NCBI GenBank assembly: GCA_003228685.1
Contig: QIFC01000093.1
Location: 1 to 34,386 of the forward strand
Length of the DNA stretch: 34,386 nt
Reading direction: 5' to 3'
DNA from: Chloroflexota bacterium
GTDB taxonomy: Bacteria > Chloroflexota > Dehalococcoidia > DSTF01 > RBG-16-68-14
Positions within the stretch are counted from its first letter, which is position 1; each line of letters starts with the position of its first letter. Under the pieces are notes generated by a model. That model searched no databases and was not told the DNA's origin. It worked only from the letters and a program-made list of their open reading frames with translations. This document shows, piece after piece, positions 7,393 through 15,072 of this stretch. The translations under genes were made by a program, and so were the position numbers.

Positions 7393-8139
7393 TCAGGACT
7401 CACTCGAAGACGTGGCGAGGGGGACGGGGTAGAGATACTGGAAGGTGATGCAGCCGGCAGAGCCGTCGTCGCAGTAGTACGAAAGGAAGGTGATAAACGC
7501 TGTTTCTCCAGTCGCCGTCTTCACTCCGTATGTGTGGCCCTTGCTGGAGATCACGTGCCTGATCCAGTCATAGCTGTACCAACCATGCAGCGCCGGGTTC
7601 TCCAGCCCGCGATCATCGTGAATCGTGTCCACCAGGTAGTCATCGGGTGGAGGGTCCTGCAACTCGCCCAGAGTTACGTTTCCGAAGTCGAACGCTCCGC
7701 CATTGCTGGCAGGGTTGGTTTCACCCCCGTTTGTTAGCAGGTCCGTGCGCCGAAACGCCAAGTCCCAATCGAGGCTCTCCTGGGAAGACGAGACGGCGGC
7801 CCCGCTCGAGAAATCGAAATAGGCCCAGTCACTCCGGCTCCGCGCATCGATGGTGTATTGGAGAACGTTTGGCGGCTGGCCGGGAATTTCCAGGGCTTGG
7901 CCGCTGGTTGGAGAGTAGCCGTCCGGCGGCGGGCGAAAGAAACCCCAGAGCGCCCATCCCGCAACGATTAACACTGCTACAGTTACGACTACGCCAAGGC
8001 CAATCGCCAGTCGTCTTGGGAGCCGGGGCTTCAGGCTACTCAGGACGAATATGGTCCAACTTCTTTCCGATTCAGCGCGTTGAACGCGCGCGTTGGTTTG
8101 GCCTGCCTGGGTGGTGATAGGCACCCAGGCAGGCCTCAT
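7393..8139 (-). CDS. Membrane-anchored HmuY-like protein
   Basis: A 248-residue protein, last gene of the respiratory operon. A single membrane segment lies at about residues 44-68 (IGLGVVVTVAVLIVAGWAL), followed by an extracytoplasmic domain. That domain has HmuY-type features: SLDWDLAFRRTDLLTNGG, then WYSYDWIRHVISSKGHTY, and a C-terminal beta region FLSYYCDDGSAGCITFQY with two cysteines. HmuY proteins of Bacteroidetes bind haem outside the cell, using His pairs in Porphyromonas gingivalis; whether this copy binds haem is unknown. The start is uncertain: the ATG at 8139 has no ribosome site and the next codons form a 13-bp hairpin; GTG at 8124 is the only other standard start. It is 13 bp from the preceding gene. 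Confidence 0.65.
   Translation of the reverse strand: MRPAWVPITTQAGQTNARVQRAESERSWTIFVLSSLKPRLPRRLAIGLGVVVTVAVLIVAGWALWGFFRPPPDGYSPTSGQALEIPGQPPNVLQYTIDARSRSDWAYFDFSSGAAVSSSQESLDWDLAFRRTDLLTNGGETNPASNGGAFDFGNVTLGELQDPPPDDYLVDTIHDDRGLENPALHGWYSYDWIRHVISSKGHTYGVKTATGETAFITFLSYYCDDGSAGCITFQYLYPVPLATSSSES
8101..8134 (-). other. 13-bp perfect hairpin at the start of the HmuY-like gene
   Basis: GCCTGCCTGGGTG (8101-8113) and CACCCAGGCAGGC (8122-8134) flank an 8-base loop. It sits 18 bp past the preceding stop and covers the first codons of the HmuY-like frame. No U-tract follows on either strand, so it is not a canonical terminator. It may act as an mRNA-processing or stability element, or limit translation of the last gene. 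Confidence 0.6.
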
Positions 8140-8152
8140 AAGGGAGGGAACG

Positions 8153-9124
8153 TTACGGTAGTGTCACCTCAATCCAGCCGACCTCTGCGCTCTGTAGGTG
8201 CCCAGTGTCGGTCCAGCCCGTCGCTGTTTCGTCCGCGTCGAAGTAGGCGAGCGCCATGAGCGCTGTGCCTCCGCTGGCAAGCTGGGCATCTTGCGGATCG
8301 CCCGTCTGCAGCGGCCGGGACATCTCGAATATCCAGGCGCCGGGGGCGCCTGCGCCGCTCGCGCTGGCCGTGTGCGCCCAGACGCCAGACAAGCTGTTCT
8401 CAGCGGCGGCGTTGACGATCTCGTCTCCGCCGCCGTCGTCTTCGCGCTCCTCAGGATTCGTCGCGAACTCGTCGTCGAAGTTGCAGTCGGGGTCGTCGCC
8501 ACTCCCCGGGTCGCCTCCGCCGGACAGCGCGCCTGCGGCGCAACCCAGCTCCCAGTGCCAGATATCGACCATACCGAGGCCAACCTCCAGGTCATCGTCG
8601 GTAGCGCCCATGTGCGGCCCGGCCGCCGGGTCGATGAGGAACATGACAGCGAGGGCTGCCGAAAGATTGGCGTCATCGGCGACGAAATCGTAGTCGTCCG
8701 GAACCTCCATCAACACGTAGATGTTGTCGGTGTCACTGGCGACCTTCAGGACCACATTGATGGGTTCCAGAGCGCCGGGCTCGTCCCAGTCCACGCCTTC
8801 CGGAATCTCGATCTGCTCTAGCGAGACCGTGGCCCCTTCGATACCAGCCCAGTCGGAGTCATCGCCGTCCACGGTGATGGTGGCAGACGCGGCGTCGAAC
8901 GCCACCTCATCCTCCTCGTGCACAGGGGGCTCGTCGCCGTCGTCGCTCGGTGTGGGCAATGCGTCTGTTGCCTGTGGCGGGTCGGTAGCCGCGGGTACGG
9001 TGGTCGCGGTGGTGTCCGCTTCGTCGTCTCCGCCGCCGCAAGCGGCCCCCGCAACGGCGAGCAGGCTCGCGGCCAGCAGGAGCACGATCAACTTCGGTAC
9101 GGTTCTCTTCGTGAGTGAATTCAT
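8153..9124 (-). CDS. Ethylbenzene-dehydrogenase-gamma-like haem-binding lipoprotein
   Basis: A 323-residue lipoprotein (signal LIVLLLAASLLAVAGAAC, lipid-modified Cys29). An acidic Thr/Pro linker follows (residues 30-75), then a domain of the EB_dh type found as the haem b gamma subunit of type II DMSO-reductase-family enzymes: DSDWAGIEGA, DTDNIYVLMEVPDDYDF, VDIWHWELG (a family hallmark), and near the end GAWIFEMSRPL and ATGWTDTGHL. In known enzymes a Met and a Lys bind the haem; the axial ligands here cannot be assigned by eye. It overlaps the cytochrome c gene by 4 bases (ATGA), implying coupling. No molybdopterin subunit is encoded nearby, so it probably relays electrons from the cytochrome to an unknown partner. 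Confidence 0.7.
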   Translation of the reverse strand: MNSLTKRTVPKLIVLLLAASLLAVAGAACGGGDDEADTTATTVPAATDPPQATDALPTPSDDGDEPPVHEEDEVAFDAASATITVDGDDSDWAGIEGATVSLEQIEIPEGVDWDEPGALEPINVVLKVASDTDNIYVLMEVPDDYDFVADDANLSAALAVMFLIDPAAGPHMGATDDDLEVGLGMVDIWHWELGCAAGALSGGGDPGSGDDPDCNFDDEFATNPEEREDDGGGDEIVNAAAENSLSGVWAHTASASGAGAPGAWIFEMSRPLQTGDPQDAQLASGGTALMALAYFDADETATGWTDTGHLQSAEVGWIEVTLP

Positions 9125-9729
9125 CTCACAATTCCTTTCGCTGTATTCGTCTGCCGGGCGGATACCTGGTCTAGGGCTGTTGCCAGAATGGCGCCGATCC
9201 TCTCAAGCAAGCTCCCTCCTTCCAGGTATCCCGCCTCGCCCGAATTGAGTGGCGGATTTGCGGCCTCATCGCTGGCTGCTTCCGAAGATAGGCTTGGGTC
9301 TGACCGTAGAAACGCGATGATCAGCTCCAGATCTTCGTCGCTCAGCGTCGCTTCGGAGTAAGCCGGCATGCCCTTCGGTCCGTCTCTTACCTCTCGGCGA
9401 ACTTCTGAGGGACTGACTTCATCGAGGTCCTCGCCGACGATCGCTCCCGTGCCGGTGGCTCCGTGACAGCTCCTACAGCCATACTGGAAGAACAGCAGTT
9501 GCCCATCTTGGACCTGGTCGCCCGTTGGGACAAATGGGTCAGCAAGGCCGGGACCCTCGAAGGGATACTCCTCACCCACGATCGCGACTTCCGTGCGGTC
9601 ATAGCCCTGAGAAGACAGGTTCCCGTGTGTGTACGGGCTGCGCGCAATCACGATGCCGATGAGCATGAACGCGAGACCGCTAACCGTGATCAGGGCGGCT
9701 ATTGTGGACAGTGAGGCTCTCAATTTCAT
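9121..9729 (-). CDS. Membrane-anchored monohaem cytochrome c
   Basis: A 202-residue class I-type cytochrome c. The ATG at 9729 begins MKLRASLSTIAALI, an uncleaved signal-anchor (about residues 7-29); a longer frame to 9771 would overlap the upstream stop. Haem attachment motif CRSCH at Cys85-Cys88-His89; the probable distal ligand is the Met of GPKGMPAYSEATLS, followed by the helix DEDLELIIAFL. An acidic and Asn-rich tail of about 60 residues follows the domain. It carries electrons between the NrfD/Fe-S pair encoded upstream and the lipoprotein encoded immediately downstream. The start lies 22 bp after the upstream stop. Confidence 0.85.
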   Translation of the reverse strand: MKLRASLSTIAALITVSGLAFMLIGIVIARSPYTHGNLSSQGYDRTEVAIVGEEYPFEGPGLADPFVPTGDQVQDGQLLFFQYGCRSCHGATGTGAIVGEDLDEVSPSEVRREVRDGPKGMPAYSEATLSDEDLELIIAFLRSDPSLSSEAASDEAANPPLNSGEAGYLEGGSLLERIGAILATALDQVSARQTNTAKGIVR

Positions 9730-9751
9730 TGCGACTCGGTCCCTGCGCGTC

Positions 9752-10318
9752 CTAGGCGCGTTCCGGCGCAATCAGGGTCTTCGCATCCGCACCCGCCCGG
9801 GCAATTGCGAACACACGCCATCCGACGCTGAACAGCAGGGTCCAGACGCTACCGATGATGGCGATGATGAACCAAACGTTCAGGCCGGGAACCTGAATAC
9901 CAGAGGTTGACTGATGGAGCTGCGATGCTCCGGCGACCGAAATCGCGGCTCCCGTAATACTGGGCTCCGTGTCGCCCGGAGCAATATACTCCATGCGCAG
10001 TTCGTGAGCGCTATCGTGGCGTGGCTCGTACTCGAACAGAGCGATGCCGTCTCCATTCGTCGTCATCGTTCCTATCTCAACCTCGCCGGTGACTCCTCCG
10101 AAAGATGCATCTGTGTAGACGGTAACCACCGTGTCTGCCACCGGCCGATTCGCAGACAGAAGCGTCACCTGGATCTGACTCGGCTGTCCGACTTCAAGGA
10201 CGCCTGGAGTCGTGACGGTAGCCACAACGTGCGCGGCGTTCGCCGTCCCCGCGGGACCCAAGCCTGCTATGGCGATGGCCAGGATGGCGGCCACTGCGAT
10301 GATTGGGATCGTTTTCAT
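9752..10318 (-). CDS. Membrane-anchored Ig-like periplasmic protein of the respiratory operon
   Basis: A 188-residue protein with a cleavable signal peptide (MKTIPIIAVAAILAIAIAG, then a TANAA-type site), one beta-sandwich-like domain of about 100 residues (GQPSQIQVTLLSANRPVADT; VVTVYTDASF; NGDGIALFEYEP) and a C-terminal membrane segment (NVWFIIAIIGSVWTLLFSVGW). The beta domain resembles Ig-like or YtkA/FixH-type domains, but no family can be named with certainty. A good ribosome site (GGAGGA) precedes the ATG, and only 2 bp separate it from the NrfD stop. Position suggests an assembly or docking subunit of the electron-transfer complex. Confidence 0.7.
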   Translation of the reverse strand: MKTIPIIAVAAILAIAIAGLGPAGTANAAHVVATVTTPGVLEVGQPSQIQVTLLSANRPVADTVVTVYTDASFGGVTGEVEIGTMTTNGDGIALFEYEPRHDSAHELRMEYIAPGDTEPSITGAAISVAGASQLHQSTSGIQVPGLNVWFIIAIIGSVWTLLFSVGWRVFAIARAGADAKTLIAPERA

Positions 10319-10320
10319 GG

Positions 10321-11712
10321 TTATCCTCCTCCGGCCGGCGCTGCGGCTTCTTCAGGCGCGAGCCGCTCTGGGCCCGGCGATATCTCAGCGTTTTCATGAT
10401 CTTCCACCACTTCCCATACGGAGATGATGGGGAAAACCTTGACAAAGAGAGTGATCAGCAGGGCGAAGAGCGCAAAGCCTCCGCTCATGACTGACCACTC
10501 CACCCAGGTTGGCGTGTAGCTGGCTGGTTCGTACGGCATCAGGGGAACGCGCAGGCCCGCCACGACAATGAAGAAGCGCTCAACCCACATGGCCACCGCA
10601 ACTAATATCGAGGCCACGACGACACCGCGGATGTTCCTGGTCCAAGGAAGCAGCACCAGCACGATCGGTAGCACCAACCCGCCGACGAAGTAGTACCAAT
10701 AGAATCCCGCGAATTGGCCGAGGAAGAGTTGCCTGAAGTGGAACTCGCCCTCACCTTCTAGCTTGTAGCCGACCGTGATGAACTCCGACAGGTTGGCGTA
10801 GATCATGATCGCGGCCATGGCCGCCAGCAGGTATCCGAGGTAAACGAAGTGCTTCTCCGTGATGTACTCCTCTAGGTGGTAGATCTTGCGCAGCACGGCC
10901 ATCAGGAGGATCAGCACGGCGATGCCGGAGAAGATGGCGCCGGCGACGAAGAACGCCCCGAAGATCGTGCTGTTCCACGGCTCGCGCAGGGTCATCGCGA
11001 AGATCCAGGACACAACGGTGTGCACTGACACGGCGATCGGGATGATCAGGATCATCAGGAGCCCTATCGCGGATGCTAGTGAACGCCGCTGTGCATTGCT
11101 GCCCACCCAACCGACCGAGAGGATGCGGTAGATCCAGAGCTTCCATCGCGGCACCTTGCCCGGCAGCCGGTCACGGAAGAGTGCCAGGTCAGGGATCATG
11201 GGCAGAAACAGGTACATGAGGCTGGCTGTGAGGTACGTCGTGATGGCGACGACGTCCCAGACGATCGGCGACTGCCAGCGCCCGTAGATGATGACGTTGA
11301 GCAGCCGATCAGGGCGGCCGAGATCGATGATGACGAACATCGCGCCAACGGCAAGAGAGACGGCGGTGATGAACTCGGCCATGCGCGTCACCGGCGTTCT
11401 CCAGCCAGCCTGCGAAACTCTCAAGATGGCGGAGATCAGCGTGCCTGCGTGGCTGATGCCGATGAAGAAGACAAACGTTGTGATGTAGAGGCCCCAGGAA
11501 ATCCGGTCGCGCATCCCCGTGACGATGAGGCCGTCACGGAGTTGCACCGAGTATGCGTAGAGTCCCCAGCCAAGGACTGCGAGAAGGAAGGCGACCCAGA
11601 GGTAGTACCAGCGGCTCGTGTCGATAACGGGCGCCAGCACTGTCTGCTCTAAGCGCTCGCGCCAGTCGGCTACCGCTTCCACTCGCGGGCTCCCTTCACG
11701 CGCTCGATCCAT
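10321..11712 (-). CDS. NrfD/ActC/PsrC-type integral membrane quinol subunit
   Basis: A polytopic protein of about 463 residues with roughly ten hydrophobic helices, closer in size to ActC/PsrC-type than to the eight-helix NrfD proteins. Typical stretches: WGLYITTFVFFIGISHAGTL in the third helix region, MFVIIDLGRPDRLLNVIIYG (quinone-site region in PsrC) and SVHTVVSWIFAMTLREPWNS, followed by the ITVGYKLEGEGE loop. Such subunits exchange electrons with the quinone pool and pass them to a periplasmic four-cluster Fe-S partner, which is encoded just upstream here. The start is unsettled: ATG at 11712 overlaps the Fe-S gene by 43 bases, while GTG at 11682 has a better ribosome site (GGGAG, 7-base spacing) and overlaps by 13. 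The core assignment does not depend on this. Confidence 0.85.
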   Translation of the reverse strand: MDRAREGSPRVEAVADWRERLEQTVLAPVIDTSRWYYLWVAFLLAVLGWGLYAYSVQLRDGLIVTGMRDRISWGLYITTFVFFIGISHAGTLISAILRVSQAGWRTPVTRMAEFITAVSLAVGAMFVIIDLGRPDRLLNVIIYGRWQSPIVWDVVAITTYLTASLMYLFLPMIPDLALFRDRLPGKVPRWKLWIYRILSVGWVGSNAQRRSLASAIGLLMILIIPIAVSVHTVVSWIFAMTLREPWNSTIFGAFFVAGAIFSGIAVLILLMAVLRKIYHLEEYITEKHFVYLGYLLAAMAAIMIYANLSEFITVGYKLEGEGEFHFRQLFLGQFAGFYWYYFVGGLVLPIVLVLLPWTRNIRGVVVASILVAVAMWVERFFIVVAGLRVPLMPYEPASYTPTWVEWSVMSGGFALFALLITLFVKVFPIISVWEVVEDHENAEISPGPERLAPEEAAAPAGGG

Positions 11713-12608
11713 GGCCACTCGGTTGGCTCTCTGCCCTCGGTGAAGGCGTCTCGCCCAACGGCCTCGCCGTGGCCCGCAATGTAGTAGACGCGAGGCTTCG
11801 TCTTCAGGTCTTCTTTCAGGCGGTACGCCTGGTTCTGAGAGAGGAGCTGTGATGCGCTGACGATCGCGTCACCGTTCGTGGCGATGTCTTCCTCCAGGTC
11901 GCCGTAGTAGATGGCGTTATTGGGACAGGCCTGCACGCAGAATGGGAGCGTTCCGGCGCGCGCCATTTCCGGGCAGAAGTCGCACTTTACGACCGTACCC
12001 TTCCTCATAGGCGATTGATGCTCGGGCGAGTAGTCTGCCAGGCGGGACTCCGGCGGCACGGGTGGCGTCCCCCAGTTGAAGAAGCGGCGGTCGTAGGGGC
12101 AGGCGGCCATGCAGATGCGACACCCGATGCAGCGGTCCTGGTCGATGAGAACGGTGCCTTCCGGTGTATGGAACGTGGCGGCCACCGGGCAGACGTTGAC
12201 GCAGGGCGCGTTCTGACAATGCATGCACGGCGTCGGCATGAACTGAGTGCCGCCGCCCGGCAACTCTCCCTCGTAGATCTGGATCCACTCTTGCGGCTCC
12301 GGCACGAAGCGGCCTTCGATGCAAGCCCTCGTGCATTGTGGCGGTGTTCCCTGGCTTTGGCACCCATCGCAGTAGCGTAGGTCGATGACCATCGTCCACT
12401 GGCGGACACGGCCGTTAGGCGCCTCAGCGGGCGCGCCGTCCGAGCGAACCACATCCTGACCGACGGTCTTGCTGAGGATCGAAGGCAGAATAGGCAGAGG
12501 CGCGACACCCATCGCTCCGAATCCAAGGTACTTGAGGAACTGGCGTCTATTGAGGCCAGACGCGTCTGGGTGTCGTTCTTCAGTGGACTCCTGGCCGATC
12601 TCTGACAT
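11670..12608 (-). CDS. Tat-exported four-[4Fe-4S]-cluster electron-transfer protein
   Basis: First gene of the respiratory operon, 312 residues. A twin-arginine signal (LNRRQFLKYLGFGAMG) sends it to the outer face of the membrane, unlike the usual DmsB/PsrB partners, which are carried by a Tat signal on the catalytic subunit. Sixteen Fe-S cysteines fall in four groups: YCDGC...CTRAC, PCMHCQNAPCVNVCPV, RCIGCRICMAACPY, and KCDFCPEMA...FCVQACP, the normal HybA/PsrB/DmsB-type arrangement. It should shuttle electrons between the NrfD-type subunit and periplasmic haem proteins. The ATG at 12608 follows a purine-rich ribosome site; the longer frame to 12635 is not needed. No molybdopterin oxidoreductase gene accompanies it. 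Confidence 0.88.
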   Translation of the reverse strand: MSEIGQESTEERHPDASGLNRRQFLKYLGFGAMGVAPLPILPSILSKTVGQDVVRSDGAPAEAPNGRVRQWTMVIDLRYCDGCQSQGTPPQCTRACIEGRFVPEPQEWIQIYEGELPGGGTQFMPTPCMHCQNAPCVNVCPVAATFHTPEGTVLIDQDRCIGCRICMAACPYDRRFFNWGTPPVPPESRLADYSPEHQSPMRKGTVVKCDFCPEMARAGTLPFCVQACPNNAIYYGDLEEDIATNGDAIVSASQLLSQNQAYRLKEDLKTKPRVYYIAGHGEAVGRDAFTEGREPTEWPWIERVKGAREWKR

Positions 12609-12706
12609 TCTTTCCGCTCCCTTCGGTATCAGCATCGCTCAGAGCCGGTTCCGGCACATCTGCCATCGCCACAGAGTCGAATAGGCGAGAGTGCGTACCT
12701 GCTATA

Positions 12707-12732
12707 GGCCGAATGGCCTGTCCATTTCGGCC
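12707..12732. promoter_or_regulatory. Palindromic operator-like site between divergent operons
   Basis: GGCCGAA (12707-12713) and TTCGGCC (12726-12732) form a 7-bp inverted repeat with a 12-base spacer, in the only intergenic region between the respiratory operon and its two-component system. Its centre lies about 60 bases before the predicted start of the regulator transcript, a usual distance for NarL-type activators. Binding is inferred, not shown. Confidence 0.4.
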
Positions 12733-12766
12733 AGGTTTGCAGATGCTGGCCAGGGCCGAGGTAGCC

Positions 12767-12772
12767 TACAAT
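12767..12772 (+). promoter_or_regulatory. Candidate -10 box of the two-component operon
   Basis: TACAAT matches the -10 consensus at five of six bases. No good -35 hexamer stands 16-18 bases upstream, which would fit a promoter that needs an activator. Confidence 0.35.
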
Positions 12773-12794
12773 CTGACGGAGAAGGGGGGTGCCT

Positions 12795-13463
12795 GTGAAA
12801 ACGATCCGGATCATATTCGCCGAGGACCATGTCCTGGTGCGAGAAGGCACGCGGCAGATCCTCGACAGCGAAGACGACATCGAGGTCGTGGGAGAAGCGG
12901 CTGATGGCATCGAAGGGGTGGAGCTCGTGAAGCGCCTCAAGCCGGACCTGGCAATCCTCGACATCGCAATGCCGCGGATGGGCGGAATCGAAGCGACCCG
13001 TGAGATCAAGAAGATCGCGCCGCAGACAAGCGTGCTGATCCTCAGCGCGTACGATGACGACCAATACGTCTTCGCGCTGCTTGAAGCAGGCGCCGCCGGC
13101 TATCTGCTCAAGGACGTCTCAGGAGCTGAGTTGATCCGCGCCGTCAGGGCCATTCATGCTGGGGAGCCAGTACTGCACCCGGCCATCGCGCGAAAAGTAA
13201 TGGCGCGCTTTGCTGAGAAAAAGCAGCGTGGCCCTCAGCAGCCGCCTGAGGGGATCGCACTGTCCGAACGCGAACTTGACGTGCTGCGGCTGGCCGCGCG
13301 CGGGATGAGCAACGCGGGCATCGGACAAGAGCTTTCGCTGAGTTCGCGAACGGTGCAGGTGCATCTGACGCACATCTTTTCCAAGCTAGACGTGGCCTCT
13401 AGAACCGAGGCTGTGATCACGGCGCTGCGGCGGGGCTGGTTTAAGTTGGACGAACTGGAGTGA
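12795..13463 (+). CDS. NarL/FixJ-family response regulator
   Basis: A 222-residue two-domain transcription regulator. Receiver domain at residues 1-120: acidic pair Glu10-Asp11, phospho-acceptor Asp56 in LAILDIAMPRMGG, the Ser in LILSAYDD and Lys in YLLKDVSG. LuxR-type helix-turn-helix at about 150-215: LSERELDVLRLAARGMSNAG and LSSRTVQVHLTHIFSKLDV. Two GTG starts are possible (12789 or 12795); 12795 leaves AAGGGGGG at a suitable distance and yields the usual short N-terminus. It overlaps the kinase gene by 4 bases (GTGA). The divergent orientation relative to the respiratory operon suggests that operon is its target. Confidence 0.92.
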   Translation: MKTIRIIFAEDHVLVREGTRQILDSEDDIEVVGEAADGIEGVELVKRLKPDLAILDIAMPRMGGIEATREIKKIAPQTSVLILSAYDDDQYVFALLEAGAAGYLLKDVSGAELIRAVRAIHAGEPVLHPAIARKVMARFAEKKQRGPQQPPEGIALSERELDVLRLAARGMSNAGIGQELSLSSRTVQVHLTHIFSKLDVASRTEAVITALRRGWFKLDELE

Positions 13464-14986
13464 GCGCGCAGACCGGCAGCCGGGTTGACGGCGGCCTGGG
13501 CGTGACGGGCTGGAAGTTCTGGAAGCTCGTTTCGCTAACGGCGCGGCGCTTGCCGCAACGGATCCGTGAGCGGAAGTTCTGGCATGTGCAGGCCATGATG
13601 GTCGCTGCCACGCTACCGCACTACGTGGTCGAGTCCGCAGGACTCACTGAGCCCTTCGACGCGTTCCGCGGCCTGGCGATTACGCTCTACGTGATACCCC
13701 TCCTCTACGCCGCGATCAATTTCGGATGGGAGGGGGCGCTGCTTACTGCGGTTCAAGCCGCTGCCTTGATGTCTCCAAGCATGGCAGTTTGGCACAGGAA
13801 GTCTTTTCATTGGCTGGCGGACCTTGGCCAGCTAGCGGTCACGCTGCCGGTCGGTCTGCTGGTGGCGTGGAGGATCGACAAAGAATCCGTGCTGCGGCGC
13901 AGGGCGGAGACAACGAGCGCGCGCCTGGCGCTCCTCAACCACGTCGGAGAGCGTTTGAGCCAGACGCTGGAGGTAGAGCAGCAGCTTCCGGATGTCCTGC
14001 GAAGTCTGCGTGCAGAACTCGCACTTCAGACGGTCTGGCTTGTATTGGAGCCGGAGCTTGAGGACGGCGACCAAACGGCCATCTTGGAGGGCCAGCCTCT
14101 GGCGTTGCACGCGAACACCGCACTTGAGGCCGAGTTGCGGCATAAGGCTGCCGCCGTCACAGACGGCACCGCTATTGCGATTCCTCTCGTGGGAGAGGGA
14201 GGCGAGCTTGGCGAACTGGGCGCCATGGCGGGCGCTGGCGAAACGCTGCTTGATGGACAGATCGACCTGCTGTCAACAGTCGCGCATGAGATCAGGGTTG
14301 CCGTCGAGAACGCGCGGCTCTATCGAGAGCGGCAGGAGAGCCTACGCTCCTACGTTCGTCAAGTGACACAGGCCCAGGAGGAAGAGCGCCTGCGGATCGC
14401 CCGGGAGCTGCACGACGAGACGGCGCAAGAGTTGGTCCACATCGTTCGCCGGCTGGAAGCTATAGGCGAAAGCGCAGTGCCAGACCAAGCGAGACGGATC
14501 GACGAGCTGCTGCAGATGATGCGCAACACTCTGAAGTCCGTTCGTCGTTTCAGCAGGGATCTCCGGCCCGCGGTACTCGATGATCTAGGTCTGCGCGCGG
14601 CGATCGAAATGGTCGTGGAGGACACAAGCAGCCGCCTGTCCGAAGGCGCGAATCTGGTGGTCGTTGGTGAGTCACGGCGCGTGGACAGGACGGTCGAGCT
14701 TGCTCTCTTTCGGATCGCGCAGGAGGCGCTGAGAAACGTTGAACGGCATTCGCATGCCACATCAGCCACCGTTAGGTTGGCATTCGAGGCTGACGAGATC
14801 CGGCTCAATGTGTTAGATAACGGTCGGGGATTCTCGCCACCGAAGAACCTCTCGCAGCTTGCCCGTAGAGGTAGTCTGGGGCTGCTGGGGATGAAGGAGC
14901 GTGCGGAACTCGTCGGCGGCCGCTTTGAACTACGCTCCAGTCCGGCCGGCGGCTGCGAACTGACTGTGACGGTTGCGGCTGCCTGA
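13460..14986 (+). CDS. NarX/DegS-type sensor histidine kinase (HisKA_3)
   Basis: A 508-residue kinase starting with GTG that overlaps the regulator stop. Order of parts: a basic N-terminus, about three to four membrane helices (residues 45-145: YVIPLLYAAINFGWEGALL, LGQLAVTLPVGLLVAW), a GAF-like region (about 150-290), then the dimerisation helix with phospho-acceptor His318 in RIARELHDETAQE, and the HATPase domain with the N-box (EALRNVERHSHA), DNGRGF at Asp453, and GLLGMKERAELVGG. No haem or Fe-S cysteine motif is evident in the sensor part, so the signal is unknown. The pairing with a NarL-type regulator is standard for this kinase class. Confidence 0.9.
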   Translation: MSAQTGSRVDGGLGVTGWKFWKLVSLTARRLPQRIRERKFWHVQAMMVAATLPHYVVESAGLTEPFDAFRGLAITLYVIPLLYAAINFGWEGALLTAVQAAALMSPSMAVWHRKSFHWLADLGQLAVTLPVGLLVAWRIDKESVLRRRAETTSARLALLNHVGERLSQTLEVEQQLPDVLRSLRAELALQTVWLVLEPELEDGDQTAILEGQPLALHANTALEAELRHKAAAVTDGTAIAIPLVGEGGELGELGAMAGAGETLLDGQIDLLSTVAHEIRVAVENARLYRERQESLRSYVRQVTQAQEEERLRIARELHDETAQELVHIVRRLEAIGESAVPDQARRIDELLQMMRNTLKSVRRFSRDLRPAVLDDLGLRAAIEMVVEDTSSRLSEGANLVVVGESRRVDRTVELALFRIAQEALRNVERHSHATSATVRLAFEADEIRLNVLDNGRGFSPPKNLSQLARRGSLGLLGMKERAELVGGRFELRSSPAGGCELTVTVAAA

Positions 14987-15072
14987 AGCGCCGCGCTGGT
15001 TGGCAGCTGTTCGAGCGCCCGGCACACCAGCAGACCTCCTAACTGTTAGCAGCTTGGAGAGCCGCCGCCCAA

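Noticed and set aside
8101..8134. Terminator after the EB_dh-like gene
   Set aside because: Long perfect stem but no U-tract on either strand, and the next frame starts before it; kept as an undefined RNA hairpin.
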